DNA from: Lathyrus oleraceus
Lineage: Eukaryota; Streptophyta; Magnoliopsida; Fabales; Fabaceae
Reading direction: 5' to 3'
Assembly (NCBI RefSeq): GCF_024323335.1
Contig: NC_066581.1
Coordinates: 445,619,816 to 445,683,815, forward strand
DNA: 64,000 nt
The first letter of the stretch is position 1. Every line of letters begins with the position of its first letter. Of this stretch, positions 34,310 to 47,235 are shown piece by piece. The notes beneath the pieces are model-generated. The model ran no database searches, was not told the DNA's origin, and saw only the letters and a list, made by a program, of their open reading frames with translations. The translations under genes and the position numbers were made by a program.

Positions 34310-35858
34310 CTAGAAACAATCATCCAATGCTCTTGAGACCAAAAGATAAGCTCCACGAAGCCTCTTCACCTCTCTCTCATAGGCTGCCTCCATATTTGCC
34401 TTCTCCTTGGCAAGTCGATCCTACTTCCTCTTCCAAAACATGGAAGACTGAGGAAGAAGACAATTCACCACATCATCTGGCTCATCAATAATCTGATGCT
34501 CCAGAAACTCTATCGCAACATCTTTATCTCTAAGTTGCTGAAGTAGCTCCTCTTGCTCATGGACCCAAGCACGCAAACGGTCTTCATCTCTCAACTCCTC
34601 AACTCCTTCGTTCGGGAGGGTTGAAGGCCCAACCATAAACATATGTGTAGGTCTCGGATAGTCATAGGGCATGCGGTAATCAGAAGCTTTCTTCCTCACC
34701 CACGAGGTATAGGGTTCCAAAGCAATACAATTCTTCGGATCAAGCTCTTTCCTTCCCTTCCTATGAACCTTGCGCCAAGCGCAGACCATCCTGCGCTTCA
34801 AGTTATGGGGATCTTTACCCTCTTGAAAGAACACACCTTCCAACAGAATGTTGTTAGGTTTATCCTTTAAGGGGAACCCAAGCTGACGGCGAGCCAAAAT
34901 AGGGTTGTAGTTAATTCCACCACATGTACCAAGAAGAGGCACATTGGAGAATTCGCCACAAGAATCAATAATATGGACACCATCATACACACGGTTGTAC
35001 CTAAAGATATCATCATTAGTGAGAGACATAAGTCTCGCGGACCACCGTAGACATCCTTTGTTCTCCTTGAAGGCGAGCGTCTATGGCAAGTGCGAAATAA
35101 ACCACTTGTACAACAGAGGCAAACAGCACACAATGGTACCACCACCCTTTGCATTCCTCATATGCAAAGAGAAATAAGTGTCACCCAACAAAGTAGGAAC
35201 GGGATTAAGAGTAGAGAAAATCCTAATAGCGTTCACATCCACAAAGTTGTTGATGTTGGGGAATAACACCAGCCCATAGATGAGAAGTACAAATATGGCC
35301 TCAAAGGCGTCCTCACTCATGGCCTTCCCAAATAGAGTAGCTTGAGCAATGAGGAAATCAGATGGAAGACCTTGAATTCCATCTTTGGTAGTCATATGAG
35401 CACCATTATCAGATACATCTATCTGCAACAGATCAGCAATCTCTTGGGAAGAAGGAACTCTCTCCAAGCCACTAAACGACAACTGATCTAAGATAGGTAT
35501 ATCCACAAGGTAGGCATACTCCTCAAGTGTAGGAAAAAGCTGGAAATCCGGGAAAGTGAAGCAACGGTACAAGGGATCATAGAACTGCACCAACACACTC
35601 ATCAGACCTTCATCCACCTGAGTAGCAAGAATAGACAGAAGCTTCCCATTGGCGAGCTTTAAACTCAAAGGGATCTAATACATAGGATGTCAAACTCCTT
35701 AACTCTTTCAAGTCGAGTTGTCTGAAACTGTACTTCTTCGTATTCCTTCTTTGATTATCCATGTCTAAAAATTTGCAAATAGACCTCTTAAGTTCCTTGA
35801 AAATTTTCTCATTGTTGATGATATGGATGCAAATGGGTGCATGAATGCATGGATGCAA
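34310..35858 (-). pseudogene. Ogre-1 ORF1, plant-mobile-domain-like
   Basis: The extra ORF upstream of gag that typifies Ogre elements. Possible starts are the ATGs at 35858 and 35762. Text such as VQFYDPLYRCFTFPDFQLF and PTLEEYAYLVDIPI resembles the plant mobile domain (PMD, aminotransferase-like) seen in transposon-related and MAIN/MAIL-type plant proteins; the match is from memory of the family. The middle has a basic PKNC/WRKVHRKGRKE segment, and the C-terminus is a charged helical tail. Breaks: a frameshift near 35675 (the frames 35858-35610 and 35668 onward differ), TAG at 35080-35082 in frame, TAG at 34421-34423, and the true end TAG at 34310-34312. Function unknown. Confidence 0.75.
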
Positions 35859-36668
35859 AAATCACACTCAAGGATCCAGCAAGTCACACCACACAAAGGT
35901 CACGGGATGGTTCAAGTCATCCTGAATATCAATCATCCATTTTGGTGAATTATGGTTTACACCTTATCAACACCCAAGTTCCATTGATATTAAGGATATA
36001 CGAGAATGGATCAACCGCGAATCAGGGTTTTGTTTCAAGTCACGAGCATGGAGTCTCGGTTAAGAACCACCCAAAGGGAGTGTACTATGGTTAAACCTGA
36101 CAATCATGTTCTAAAAGAGGTTCCCATAGTCATCATCTCATCTTTCGGATATTATCGGATAAACGACTACTCGTATTCCAAAAATATTCTCAAGAGAGAC
36201 TCTTATGAGTGTAGTATCACATAACAATCGTATCAAATCTTACACTTGAACGACCTTCGCACTACGTCCTAAAATAGGCCAAGATGGGCTAGGTAATCTA
36301 AGGTCCTTGGCTTCTAAGGTTTATATTTGAAAGAGTAATGCCTAACCACGACTACTCGTGTGACATTATTGATCCCAATAAAACCTCCACCAAGTGAATG
36401 GGCTTGCAAGTCAACTTGCTAAGGAATAACTCCACACAAGTCAACAAGACTATGTCATTCTCCTATCATAAGTGCACTCGAGTTCGAGTATAGAACTCAT
36501 CTCACAAGAGACCACCAAGCACACAAGCAATTGATATATATCAAGCAATTCATACATTACAAATAATACAGTCATCCCAAACTTTGCACAAAAATATGTC
36601 ACAAGTAACATAAACACACATTACAACAAAGGCAAAAAGTAGGCTAAACCCACTAGGAAACATCATCT
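35859..36668 (-). other. Ogre-1 leader (5' UTR)
   Basis: About 800 bp between PBS and ORF1, with no supported frame. Its start resembles the Ogre-2 leader after 59563 (the CCTAGTGGGTTT and GTGACATATTTTTGTG blocks recur). Confidence 0.7.
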
Positions 36669-36686
36669 TCCCTAGCAGAGTCACCA
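36669..36686 (-). promoter_or_regulatory. Ogre-1 primer-binding site (tRNA-Arg type)
   Basis: TGGTGACTCTGCTAGGGA on the element strand, six bases after the LTR end. It differs from the Ogre-2 site at two positions, both transitions. Confidence 0.85.
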
Positions 36687-36692
36687 CTTTTC

Positions 36693-39600
36693 TATAGCGG
36701 GGTATTTGTTACCTTTAGATTTATTGACTAAATCAAAAGTAAATCATACAATTCGAGTCGCCACCGCACTTCTATTTATCCAAAGAAAAGGTTAGAAAGC
36801 AAACAAAAACCGAGAAGTTTTATCAAATAAAAAAATAATAAAAATGTCAGAGATCTGGGTAAGGGGGTTGGTTATGAAATGGGAAGGTTTTAAGCACCCA
36901 AAACATCCTTAGTACTCTAAGGGAGCCCTTTTTGCAAAGTTGTAAGGTAGGTTGGTATTTGTGAAAAAAATTGTGCAAACATGATTCGGGAGATCAGAAA
37001 AGAATATACAATATTTACAATTTTGTTGTTTGAATGGATAAACCCATTCCCTACCTACCATCACAAAGGTAGGATCAAAACCTCGTAGTTCGGGGTAAAA
37101 ATATCAAAATATGGATGAATTAATTTACTCAAAAGCCTTAAGGTCTTTTGTTATCAAAGGGAGAAAACTCAACCTAAACCAACAATCCACCATGTGAGGA
37201 GAGCTTCAACATACTAGTGAGGTATCCACCCTATAATAAGTATGGAAGACTTATAGTCCAATCACTAAGGATGAGGTGAGGTTTACATCAACCACTATGA
37301 TAACTCAAACCTATGGCTAATGTTTTATGAAAAGTTTTAACAAAGGTGGCCATTGGAACCACAAAAAACAATTTGAAGTGAGTTGTATTTACCAATTAGA
37401 AGTATTCACAAAATGATGTCAAAGTTGAGTTAAGATTCAATTCAAAATAAGTATTAATGAAAAGAGTTTGAAAAATCAAAGGCATATGGCCTAGGTTTTA
37501 ATTTGAAGACAATGTCAATGTTTGCACAAAATGAATTTGGCTTGGGTTAGAATGGAGAGAAGAAGAGAAGGGCTAGTCCTAAATAAGCAAAGAAATAAAA
37601 CCCTTGGAGTTCCTTTCTTGAGATCATAAAGATGATCCAAGATGCTCCTTTCCTTTGGACTTAGCAATTAACTCAAGCAATCAAACAAATATTCAATCAA
37701 GCTCCTAGGATCTTCCAATTGGGCTTGTCTTTTTCTTAACTTGGATGTTCATGACAATGGTCCTTCTAACTAGCTGAAGTTTGGAATCCCTATCACACAA
37801 AAACAAACAATCAAAAAGTTCATAATGCAATAAGAGGAATGGACAAAGAGAGTTTAGATTAGGGGTCCTTTCAAGTGAAATTCAAGAATAAGCATTCTAA
37901 AGGCATGTGGCCTAGTTGCTCTTCAACAAATTTAGCATTCTAAATGCATGAGCCCTAGTTTCTCTTGAATTTCCATTAAGCATAAGTGGGGTCTTAATTC
38001 TAAGTCCTTTCTCCTTTTTGCATTGGGTTCACACAAACAAAGACAAAACAAGCACAAGGCAATAATATATTTACACAATAATGTGCTCAAGTGAGCAAAA
38101 GGCAAATGGCATAAACATAAACATGAGCTCAAATGAGCCAAAGGAAAAGACAATATGAATAAATGAACAAGAAATTAAATTGCATTAAAGTAAATTGCAA
38201 GAATTAAAAACTTGAATTAAAAGTTAGTAATTAGTAATTAGTGTTAGTGTGCCATAAGGAAATTTAGCGCTATGTTAAGCAATCGTAAGTGGACTAATGT
38301 AGTAGTCACACCTATCTGAGGTCAGTCAATAAAACAATAGGCAAATAAACACAAGTTAGAGACCATGACTAGTAAGCCAAGCTCCTACAACTTGCCATGC
38401 CAAAAGAAAAGAAGAATAACCTTGTATGGATTTCAGGTCCTTCGCTTGACCAAGAAGCAACCTATCTTGGACACAAAGGAATTCACTTGATCTTTGATCA
38501 AGTTGAATTTGATTTAGATCAAAGAAGGTTAAGCCCCTCATATGTCAAGGCTAACCACAAATCATTAACTCATTGGTCAAAAGAAAAAGAAGAAGATGAA
38601 GAAACAAATGAAATGTACCAAATGAAAATTCAAATGACATAACCAAAACACAATGATCAAATGTGAATGGGATCAACATCAATCAATGGTAAACAGAAGT
38701 GAAATAAAGATTAAAAGTTAAGAAAGGTCAAACATATTTTTGGTATTTTTTGGAATTAAAATAATACATAAAATAAAATGAACAAATCATGGTCAAACTT
38801 CAAATCCAATTCAAATCAATTTGGATAAGTCCAATTGGAACATCATAAGTCTAACATGGTCAAACTAGGTTTGACAAATTTTCTCAACACTCTTTGAAAA
38901 CAGAAACTATTTTTAAACAATTAAAAATGAAGAAAAATAACACAAATGGACTAAAATCTCAAATAAATCTCAAATCAATTAAGAAATTGATGAGAATATT
39001 TTTCATAGACTTATCATCATCCACATGTATTAGGAAAATATTTATGGCATTTTTGAATATAAAAAAGTATTTTAAATGAATTAAAAACCATCAAAAACAA
39101 AATAATTCACAAAAAATATTAAATGGAATCACAAAAATAATTAAAAATCAGATTATGAAACTAGAATTTAAGAGAAAAAATTTACAATTGGTCCCACATT
39201 TTTGTGATTCCAAATAAAAGAGTTATGAATTTTTGAAAATAAATGGATTTAAAGAAAATAAAATAAAAATTAGGAAATTAGAAAACAACCAGGAGCGCAT
39301 GATTCGTCTCATTAATTAACGTGGACATCATCAACGGATCAGAGGAGCGCGCGCATCAAGTGCTTGAGTCAAGCGCGAAACATGATGTATTAAAAAAAGT
39401 CAAAACAATGCATGGCTATGATTAGATCCTGTGAGCCAGATTTGAAGGCTATGGATGTTCCACGTGTGGACGGTGGTGGAAACCACCGTCTTCTCCTGCG
39501 AGCAAGCTTAAACCGGCCACCAGTTGCAGGTTTTGCAACCTCAACCAAATCACACGATCCTTATACCAAATTAAAGCTGGGGTGATGTACATCACCCCTG

Positions 39601-41566
39601 TAACCTTAGATTGATCTCTTGATCTCTATGGACGGAGAAATCAGAGATGGAAAATCCAGGTACTTGATCTGCAGTGTATCAATTCATGAAATTAAAGCCA
39701 CCATTGGCTTGCCTCTCACACTAGGACTTCAGAAAACCAAACCAACACAAGCAATGCACAATATATAGTGAGATTCGAAGCAAAACAGTTGAGAGGTAAA
39801 CCTTTGTAGTGCAGCTTTGATGAGCACGATCCAACCAATCTCTTGCTTGCAATTTGATCTTGAAGTGATAATGAGGCAAGGCTTAGTACTTGGAAGTTGA
39901 AGATCAACTAAGGAAGTTGAAATTCAAGCTTGAAAAGAGAAGTGAAAATTCAAAATTCCTTTAGAGTGAGGTTAGTATTCAATTCTAGTAGGGTTTCAGG
40001 CGCCTTCAGGTTGATCATTCAATGAAGCAATGCATCTATTTATAGCTGAAATCCAAAGCAGGGTGGAAAGGAACTCTTGTGCATGCTCATTGGGTCCTCC
40101 ATGCATGGGCCTATACAGGCGCATGTGAGGCCCAAAAGCTAATGGTTTTAAAAGCTGAAATGATTTGAAGCAAGTTTGGACGTGCATATTGAATGGCATT
40201 GGCTTGTGCATGAAGGTTTCACTTGGATTCCATAAATGGTCACAAATGTTTTCCTCTTCGAAAGTCATACATAGAAATTCCAAACATAGGCATGTGGGTA
40301 ATGGTTGGAAAGGTCTTGACATAAGGAACAAAAGCTACGTCAGACAAAAATCCATTTGGAGTTTGGAAAATTGTGAAAACTAGCCATGAAGTTCAAGGTA
40401 CAAAACATGTATTTAAAAAAAATTGCCAAAAAAAGACCAACTTCAAGCCCTTCTGTTTCAATGATGAATGCCTGAAATGGAAAAACTTCCAACATAAAAG
40501 TTGTAAATATCTTCAAGAAAATCAATTTGGACTTTAATTTTGCATAATTTGGATTTTTAATGAGAAAGTTATGGGCACTTGAAGTTGGACTTTTTCAAGA
40601 TTCAATGGCTTTGGTCCAAAGTGACCTATAATGTTTTGTATTATCACATGTGTTTCTTTTAGGATTATGAAATTTTGACCATCATAACATTTAAATTAGA
40701 CATCTTAAAATTTCCAATTCACTTGGTCTCACCCTAAAATAATAAAAAATGAGTGAGTTAGGTTCTTGGGAAGTTGACCCAAAATTAGGGTTTCAGTCAA
40801 AATGACCTATAATGTTTTGAAATGAATGGTGACCTTCCAAGTTTCAAATGAATTTTTGATTAACATGAAAGTTGTTCATATTGTTATTAAGAACATTGTT
40901 TCTCTTGGGGTCATATTCATTTGACAAACACATCAAAAGTTACGTCTCAGTGGATTTCGAAAGAGTCAGATGATTTGACTTGTCAACTTCTCAAGTCCAA
41001 ACTTCAAATCTTAATGAATGAATGATTTAGGACACTCACATGAGCTCATATATGCATGAAATGATTAATTAAAGTACTTCCCTTGATTTATTTTGATCAT
41101 AGGTTGAGGTTGCTTCATGAGCAAGGCACAGTCAATGCACTGATGAATTAGGGTTTCCTTGGGAAACAATCCTCAAGCCCTTTGGTTTATCTTGATCAAA
41201 TTCACAAATTGAGATACTTGGGTGACATATATGATGATTGAGAGCTTTGGGAACCATTTTCATGCTTGCTTTCATCTTCATCTAGCCACTTCAATGGGCA
41301 TAGGGGTCTCCTAGGGGCCTTGGGTCACATGACTGCTTAAGCTTCAAAATAAAACAAGTTAGTGACATATTTTTGTGCTATTGGTTAGTAAACAAAATAA
41401 GAAAATCAATAATATACAATTCAAGCATGCTTGGTGGTCTCAAACCAACTCACACAAGTCCCAACCCTAGGGTAAAAGAGCCAAGATGCTATGATCCTTA
41501 AGGCAAATGCAATGAGCAATGATATAATGCCATGAGGGATCTTAGGGTCAAAATTAGGGTCTTACA
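36693..41566 (-). mobile_element. Ogre-1 5' LTR
   Basis: 4874 bp. On the element strand it starts TGTAAGACCCTAATTTTGAC at 41566 and ends CCCCGCTATA before the PBS; Ogre-2 ends CCCCGCTACA, so the terminal CA has become TA. Contains a TATA-like box (40037-40044). Long AT-rich tracts and short frames inside are not genes. Confidence 0.88.
40037..40044 (-). promoter_or_regulatory. TATA box of Ogre-1 LTR
   Basis: TATAAATA on the element strand within CAGCTATAAATAGATG; the same CAGCTATAAATAGA context recurs in the older LTR at 42175. Likely core promoter. Confidence 0.6.
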
Positions 41567-43697
41567 TCAGGATTAAAACAAATTAACAAGATCATGTGGC
41601 TGGGAGACATGTCAGCGCATGGCCCGAGCTGTAGCTCCGGTCTTCTTCTCCGGTGGACCTCACCGGACTGGTCCACAATCAACCATCACCAAAATTAAAA
41701 ATAGGGACATGACTGAGCTCGAATCTGGCCTCAATTCACTCTAACTCCAAGTATTTTGAGAGATACATGGAGTTGAAATTTGAGGTCCATGAACTGAGTT
41801 GCTTCGATTTGGCCTCAAAGCAACTCAATATTCTTGCCTACATTGGTAAGACTTCAAACAACCAAAGAATCTATAGAATTGAGAAAGAATTTGAGAGAAT
41901 CAAAGAGTTCAAAATTTCTGGAAAATACCTTCAATAGAGGTCTGGATTCAACTGATCTTGATCTTGCTTGTGCTTGATCTCACTCCACTTGCTTGCATAA
42001 AAAGGATTGAATGCTTACAAGGTTGTGGATTCCTGGAGATTTGAATTTCAAAACAGTGGAAATTCAACCTCAAATTCAAAAGAATTTCTCAGGTTATCCT
42101 TTGCAAAGTGAGGGTTTGAGATGGGGGATCAAAGCTAGCGCGAATGTGTGTGAAATTCTGAGCAATTAGAGCTCTATTTATAGCTGAAATCATTGATATT
42201 TGCACACTTGAAATCACTTTCCAAATTTGGTCATTAATGATGCATGGGTGCGTGGGCGTGCATAGGCCCATAAGATCATTTCCATAAGTCCACAAATGAA
42301 TGTTGGATAGTCTGAATTGAGCTTGGATTGCAAGGCAAGTGTGCATTTGGATTTGAAGTTTGATCCTTGCCAAGTGATGTCACCATGTTCATGCCATGCG
42401 CATCCTATGCATTCCTTGTCCAAAATGGATGAATTTGAGCTATTTGAAAGGTGAGATGAAGAGAAACTACTTTCATGTTTAACACGTTTTCATTTGAAGC
42501 TTGGAACTTTGAGAAATTTGAGTTGGAAGTTTGGAAATTTTTGACATATCAAAATATTTCAATGTGTCGAGCCATATGTCTCAATATTCCACCTTGCTTA
42601 ACTTTTTATATGAGATTCAAATGAGAAAGGTGTCTTCATCAAAGTTGTATCTCTCTCAAAGACATTCAAAATGGTCATCAATTTCATGTCATTTGGATTT
42701 GAAATGATAGAGTTATGCATTTTTGAAAGTTGGAAAAATCACTTGATCAATGGTATAGGTCAAAAGTGATCTATTATGTAACCTCATATCACATGTTCAA
42801 AAAAGTTGAATTAGCTCTCACTACAAACATAAAAGTTGAAGTAGACACATTGAATTTGATTTTACAACTTATAGATATTTCATCTCATAAAAATTGAGCA
42901 AGTTATGGCCTTGGGAAGTTGACTTACAAATTAGGGTTTAGACAAAATGACCTATAATGTTTCAACATTGAAATTGATTTTCCAAGAAAAACTAGCTCTA
43001 GCTCTCAAGATGAATGTTTTTTGGAATGTCATTTAGAGTAACTTTTCTCTTGGAATCATTTTCATATGGTGAAAATTGTAGGAGATAGGGTCTAGGGAGA
43101 CCCAACTTTGATCAGATGAATTCATTTGGCCAACCACTATCAACCAACTTGCTAACCTGCAATTCTCTTGACTTTATTGGCTCATGTTAGATCATATATG
43201 CATAATATGATGAATTATGAAGTTTCCCTTGAGAAATTTGATCAATTGGTGAGATAGCTTGTTGGAGAAGTTACTCAAGATACCCAATCAATTTAGGGTT
43301 TCCAAGGAAAATCACCCTCAAACTCTTGAAGCAAACTTTATCAATATAACATGTAATGAACATTGGGACTCATATATGATGTTCATAACCATTCTTGAAT
43401 CAATTCATGTTTGTGCTCTTTGTTCATGAGGGTCTCAAACCCTAGATGTGAACTTGATGAATCAATGGAATCATGCCCTTCCTACAAAAAAGTTAGACAA
43501 ATGCAAAGACATATTTTTGGTATTTTGGTTAGTGAAATGATAAAATACAAGTATGATATAATCACAAAGTTCTTGGTGATCTCTCCTAAAACAAACCCAA
43601 TAAAAAGGGGTAAGGAGGATGCCAAGGTATGATCCCAATGCTAATGCTTATGATGAAATTACACGAGGGATCTTAGGATCAAAATTGGGGTCTTACA
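41567..43697 (-). mobile_element. Older Ogre-type LTR fragment cut by Ogre-1
   Basis: LTR start TGTAAGACCCCAATTTTGAT on the minus strand at 43697; the rest was displaced by the insertion of Ogre-1 at 41566/41567. TATA-like box at 42175-42182. Its start resembles the LTR at 49733. About 2.1 kb without genes. Confidence 0.8.
42175..42182 (-). promoter_or_regulatory. TATA box of older LTR
   Basis: TATAAATA in CAGCTATAAATAGAGC on the element strand. Confidence 0.55.
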
Positions 43698-43832
43698 AGT
43701 ATCAAACCAGGTTGATTCGTCTCCCATTCACCTTTGATCTGATTCACAACCAAAGTTGAATCTCCATAGACATCAAGATACTTGATTCTGAGATAAATGG
43801 CTTCTTCAAGCCCCATAATGCAAGATTCATAT
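43698..43832 (-). pseudogene. pol: Archaeal-type RNase H scrap of a Tat element
   Basis: 135 bp lying between two LTR boundaries. The minus-strand reading (GDSTLVVNQIKGEWETNQPG-like, with the GLEEAIYLRIKYLDVYG part) matches 3290-3425 of Ogre-1. It shows that both neighbouring LTRs inserted into, or recombined within, a Tat pol gene. Confidence 0.8.
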
Positions 43833-46320
43833 TGTAACAGTAAATTCTTGACCATCAAGCTATTGATAAGCTAGACGTCAATAAAACCAAAGTCGCCACC
43901 GCGCTTTTATTGTTTCCAAGGGAAAAGGGAAAAGTACAAACAATACCCAAAAATAAGAAGTTTTAAAATCAAAACTAATAAAATTCCAGAGATTACAGGT
44001 AAGGGGGTTCGTTACACAGAGGAAAGATGTTAGCACCCAAAGTGTCCTAGGTACTCCTAGGGAGCCCTTTCTTGTGTGCGTATGTGTTTTTGTATAAATG
44101 ATATTTGCAATAAATAGAATGGGGGGATGAGAAAAGAATTCATTAATTATATTTTTGTGTTTGACAAGACCTTCGGTCTTGTGCCTACGTACCAACATAA
44201 AAATGAGGGATCAAAACCTCGTAGTTCGTGGTATCAATTTCAAAGTGGATGCATTGCTTTTAACAAGAATTTAAGTTTGAAAGGCACAAGGGCCTAAAAT
44301 GGTTCGAATGAGTGCTAGTTCTTTTTGCATTTTGAAATTTTAATTCAAGTATAGTTAAGTTCATTTACAAGTTTGATTAAGAAAAAAGTTTGAAAATGCA
44401 ATGGCATAAGGCCAAAGTTTCTAGTTTGCAAAATTGGTCTCAGTTTAGAAAACAGGCACAAACAAAGAAGATTTTTAAAAAGGAGGGAGAGATTTTAAAG
44501 TTAAAGAGGTGGGGAGGATATGAAGAGAATAATCCTAAGCACCAAATTAAAAGTTGAGAGTTGAAAAGATCTGACCAATGGGCTGCAATCCAATAGACAA
44601 GAATATCATATAGAAACCCAAATTTCCCTTGGACTTTAGAATCAAAAAATCTCAATATACAAGTATCAAATTGAAGAGCAAGGCATCAAATAAAGATATC
44701 CACATGCAAGCTTAGAAACTCCATGATCTTCTTCAAGTTTTGCCCATGTAGCAGATGACTTCAAAGATGGTATAAGTCAGAGGTTCAAAATAACAATTTC
44801 ACAATGATCATGTTGCAGATGAACTCAAATGGATCTTCAATGATGTATTAGATGAAATTTCAATTCACAAGCACTTTGTCTCATGAAAGTTGGCATTGGC
44901 CAAGTCCTTTGCATAGGGAATGTTGCCTAATTCTAAGTCCAATAGTCTCATATAAAACCAACAGTTCACACAACATATTTTTGGGGTTTTTGTTCTTATT
45001 ATGTACATTAAGGTCAAAAGACCGCACAAACTATCACAATATACACAATCACAATATATCACAAAAATATGGTCCAAGTGGACAAAGTGAAAATGACATT
45101 AACATAAACAACTTTAATGGTATGAATAATGGCAAATGAATAAACCTTAAAAGTTAAAGTGCATTAAAAGTAAATGACTTGAAATTAAATGTTAGTTGTT
45201 AATGAGTTAGAAGTTAATATTGCTTTTGATTTTGTTTTGTTTAAGTCATTCTTTGGAGAACATTCAACCCACTTATCAAAAGCATGGATCCTTGAACCAT
45301 GATGTAACAACCCAATTTTTAGTATTACTTATGTGGAGTGTTAATTAATTAATTGGATGTTCAGTAGTATAATAATCAATTATATTAATTAATTTGGTGT
45401 GTTAATTAATTATTTAGTTGATAGGAGATATCATGAATAGTTGAATTAATTAACTTGGTGGATATACGGTATTAGTTTAATTTATTTGAATTAAATAGAG
45501 ATATTTAAATATTAGGTCTTATTGGGCCTATTAATTAAATTAGAAGTATAATGACGTAAGCCCAAATAGAATACTAATACAAATAGTAAGAGGTGAGGAG
45601 AGTGAGAATTAGGATTCATTTGATCATTGAAGGCAATAGAGAAAGATGAGAGGAAAAGTAAAGAGAAGAGCTAGGGTTTCCAGAAAGTTGAAGAGATAAG
45701 GGGGGAATCCTTATTATTATGGGTTAGTATGATTGGATCAATGGGTAGAAGAATGCTTAGGTTAAAATCCCTAATTTGCATGATTTTAGGATTCTTAGGT
45801 TTTGATGAGTATTCTTGATTTATGGTGATTTAATTGTGTTAAAAATGTAAATTAATGTTATATACTTAGAGTATTGTATGAGTTATAACATTCTGAACAT
45901 GTGGATTTTTACGGAATCAAAATCGGAGGTCTGGAAGTCCTCCAACGATGAAAAACGCAGAAAATTCTGCATGCTGTCCGTCAGAATTGCGGCCCTTTTT
46001 TTATGTTTTATTGTCGAACTCGTTTTGGTCATAACGTTTGATCCGTAAGTCCAAATTGAGTGCCGTTTGAAGCGTTGGATAGCTGAAACAGAAGGCTATA
46101 ACTTTGTTTGATGAATAAAATAATTTTGGGGATTATTTCGTGGACGTTTTTGGGGTTGAAGAAGATGAAAATTATGTTGGAAAATTTAGAAAACAACAAC
46201 TTTTTAGTAACACCTTCGTGCACGGTTTTATTCATAACTTTCAACTCGTGAATCATTTTGGGTTGGGGTTTAAAGTATTAGAAAGGTGACTCTAATATAT
46301 ATTATGTGAATGGTATATTT

Positions 46321-46682
46321 GTTATGAATGTGTATATGTACCATTGGTGGATTGTGAATGATATATTGTTATGAATGTGTATATGTACCATTGGTGGATT
46401 GTGAATGATAAATTGTTATGAATGTGTATATGTACCATTGGTGGATTGTAAATGATATATTGTTATGAATGTGTATATGTACCATTGGTGGATTGTGAAT
46501 GATATATTGTTATGAATGTGTATATGTACCATTGGTGGATTGTGAATGCTATATTGTTATGAATGTGTATATGTATCATTGGTGGATTGTGAATGATATA
46601 TTGTTATGAATGTGTTTATGTGCCATTGGTGGATTGTGAATGATATATTGTTATGAATGTGTATATGTACCATTGGTGGATA
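46321..46682 (+). repeat. 47-bp tandem array, about 8 copies
   Basis: Starts at 46321, 46368, 46415, 46462, 46509, 46556, 46603 and 46650, period exactly 47. Unit based on GTTATGAATGTGTATATGTA plus CCATTGGTGGATTGTGAATG. Copies differ by a few substitutions only, so the array is young or homogenised. Confidence 0.95.
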
Positions 46683-46832
46683 ATTCATAGAGTTGAATTA
46701 TGGTGATATGTGGAATGTTAAGATGGTAGAGATGATCTTAATTGCATATGTATTGGTATTTGTACATTCATTCATGGCATGCATGGTCGGCTTCATAGTG
46801 GAAGCGGTGAAACTATGGGTTCACATGGTAAA

Positions 46833-46972
46833 TAGACGTTGATCCTTAATTGGAAATAGGCGTAGTAGACGTTGATCTTTAATTGGAAAAAGACGTGGTA
46901 AATAGACGTTGATCCTTAATTGGAAATAGGCATAGCAGACGTTGATCCTTAATTGGAAATAGACGTGGTGAC
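46833..46972 (+). repeat. 33/37-bp alternating repeat (70-bp unit)
   Basis: AGACGTTGATCCTTAATTGG units starting at 46833, 46866, 46903 and 46936; alternate spacing of 33, 37 and 33 gives a 70-bp higher-order unit. Confidence 0.9.
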
Positions 46973-47071
46973 TTGGATTCTAGATATTGAATCGGCAAGC
47001 GGTGAAACGTTGGGTTCACATTATGGTACCACATGCATAGAGTCACATGTCATGCATTGAGTCACACTAGA

Positions 47072-47235
47072 GTTATGTGATAATTGAATGTTTGCATTGA
47101 TGTGATTGTGATGTGTGTATGAGATATGGTAATTGAATTTGATGATGTTTGGAGTTATGTGATAATCGAATGTTTGCATTGATGTGATTGTGATGTGTGT
47201 ATGAGATATGGTAATTGAATTTGATGATGTTTGGA
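47072..47235 (+). repeat. 82-bp tandem duplication
   Basis: Two copies starting GTTATGTGATAATTGAATG (47072, 47154), nearly identical (one visible T/C difference near the start). Confidence 0.92.

Larger units (their letters stand above)
2722..41566 (-). mobile_element. Ogre-1, Ty3/gypsy Tat-lineage element (nested host)
   Basis: A minus-strand Ogre-type element reconstructed across two insertions: 5' LTR 41566-36693, PBS 36686-36669, leader, ORF1, gag, protease, putative intron, RT, RNase H, archaeal RNase H, integrase start. Continuity across Tat-1 is shown because the coding sequence ending near 19449 resumes at 4254 in the same pol domain order, and across SIRE by the perfect TSD GTTAC. 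The remainder of integrase, the 3' UTR and the 3' LTR are missing or outside the window. The long LTR, arginine-tRNA PBS, ORF1 upstream of gag and pro-RT intron are hallmarks of Ogre. ORF1, gag and RT carry nonsense codons, so it is inactive. Confidence 0.85.

Noticed and set aside
46321..46682. Centromeric satellite
   Set aside because: Only about eight short copies, confined to one LTR.
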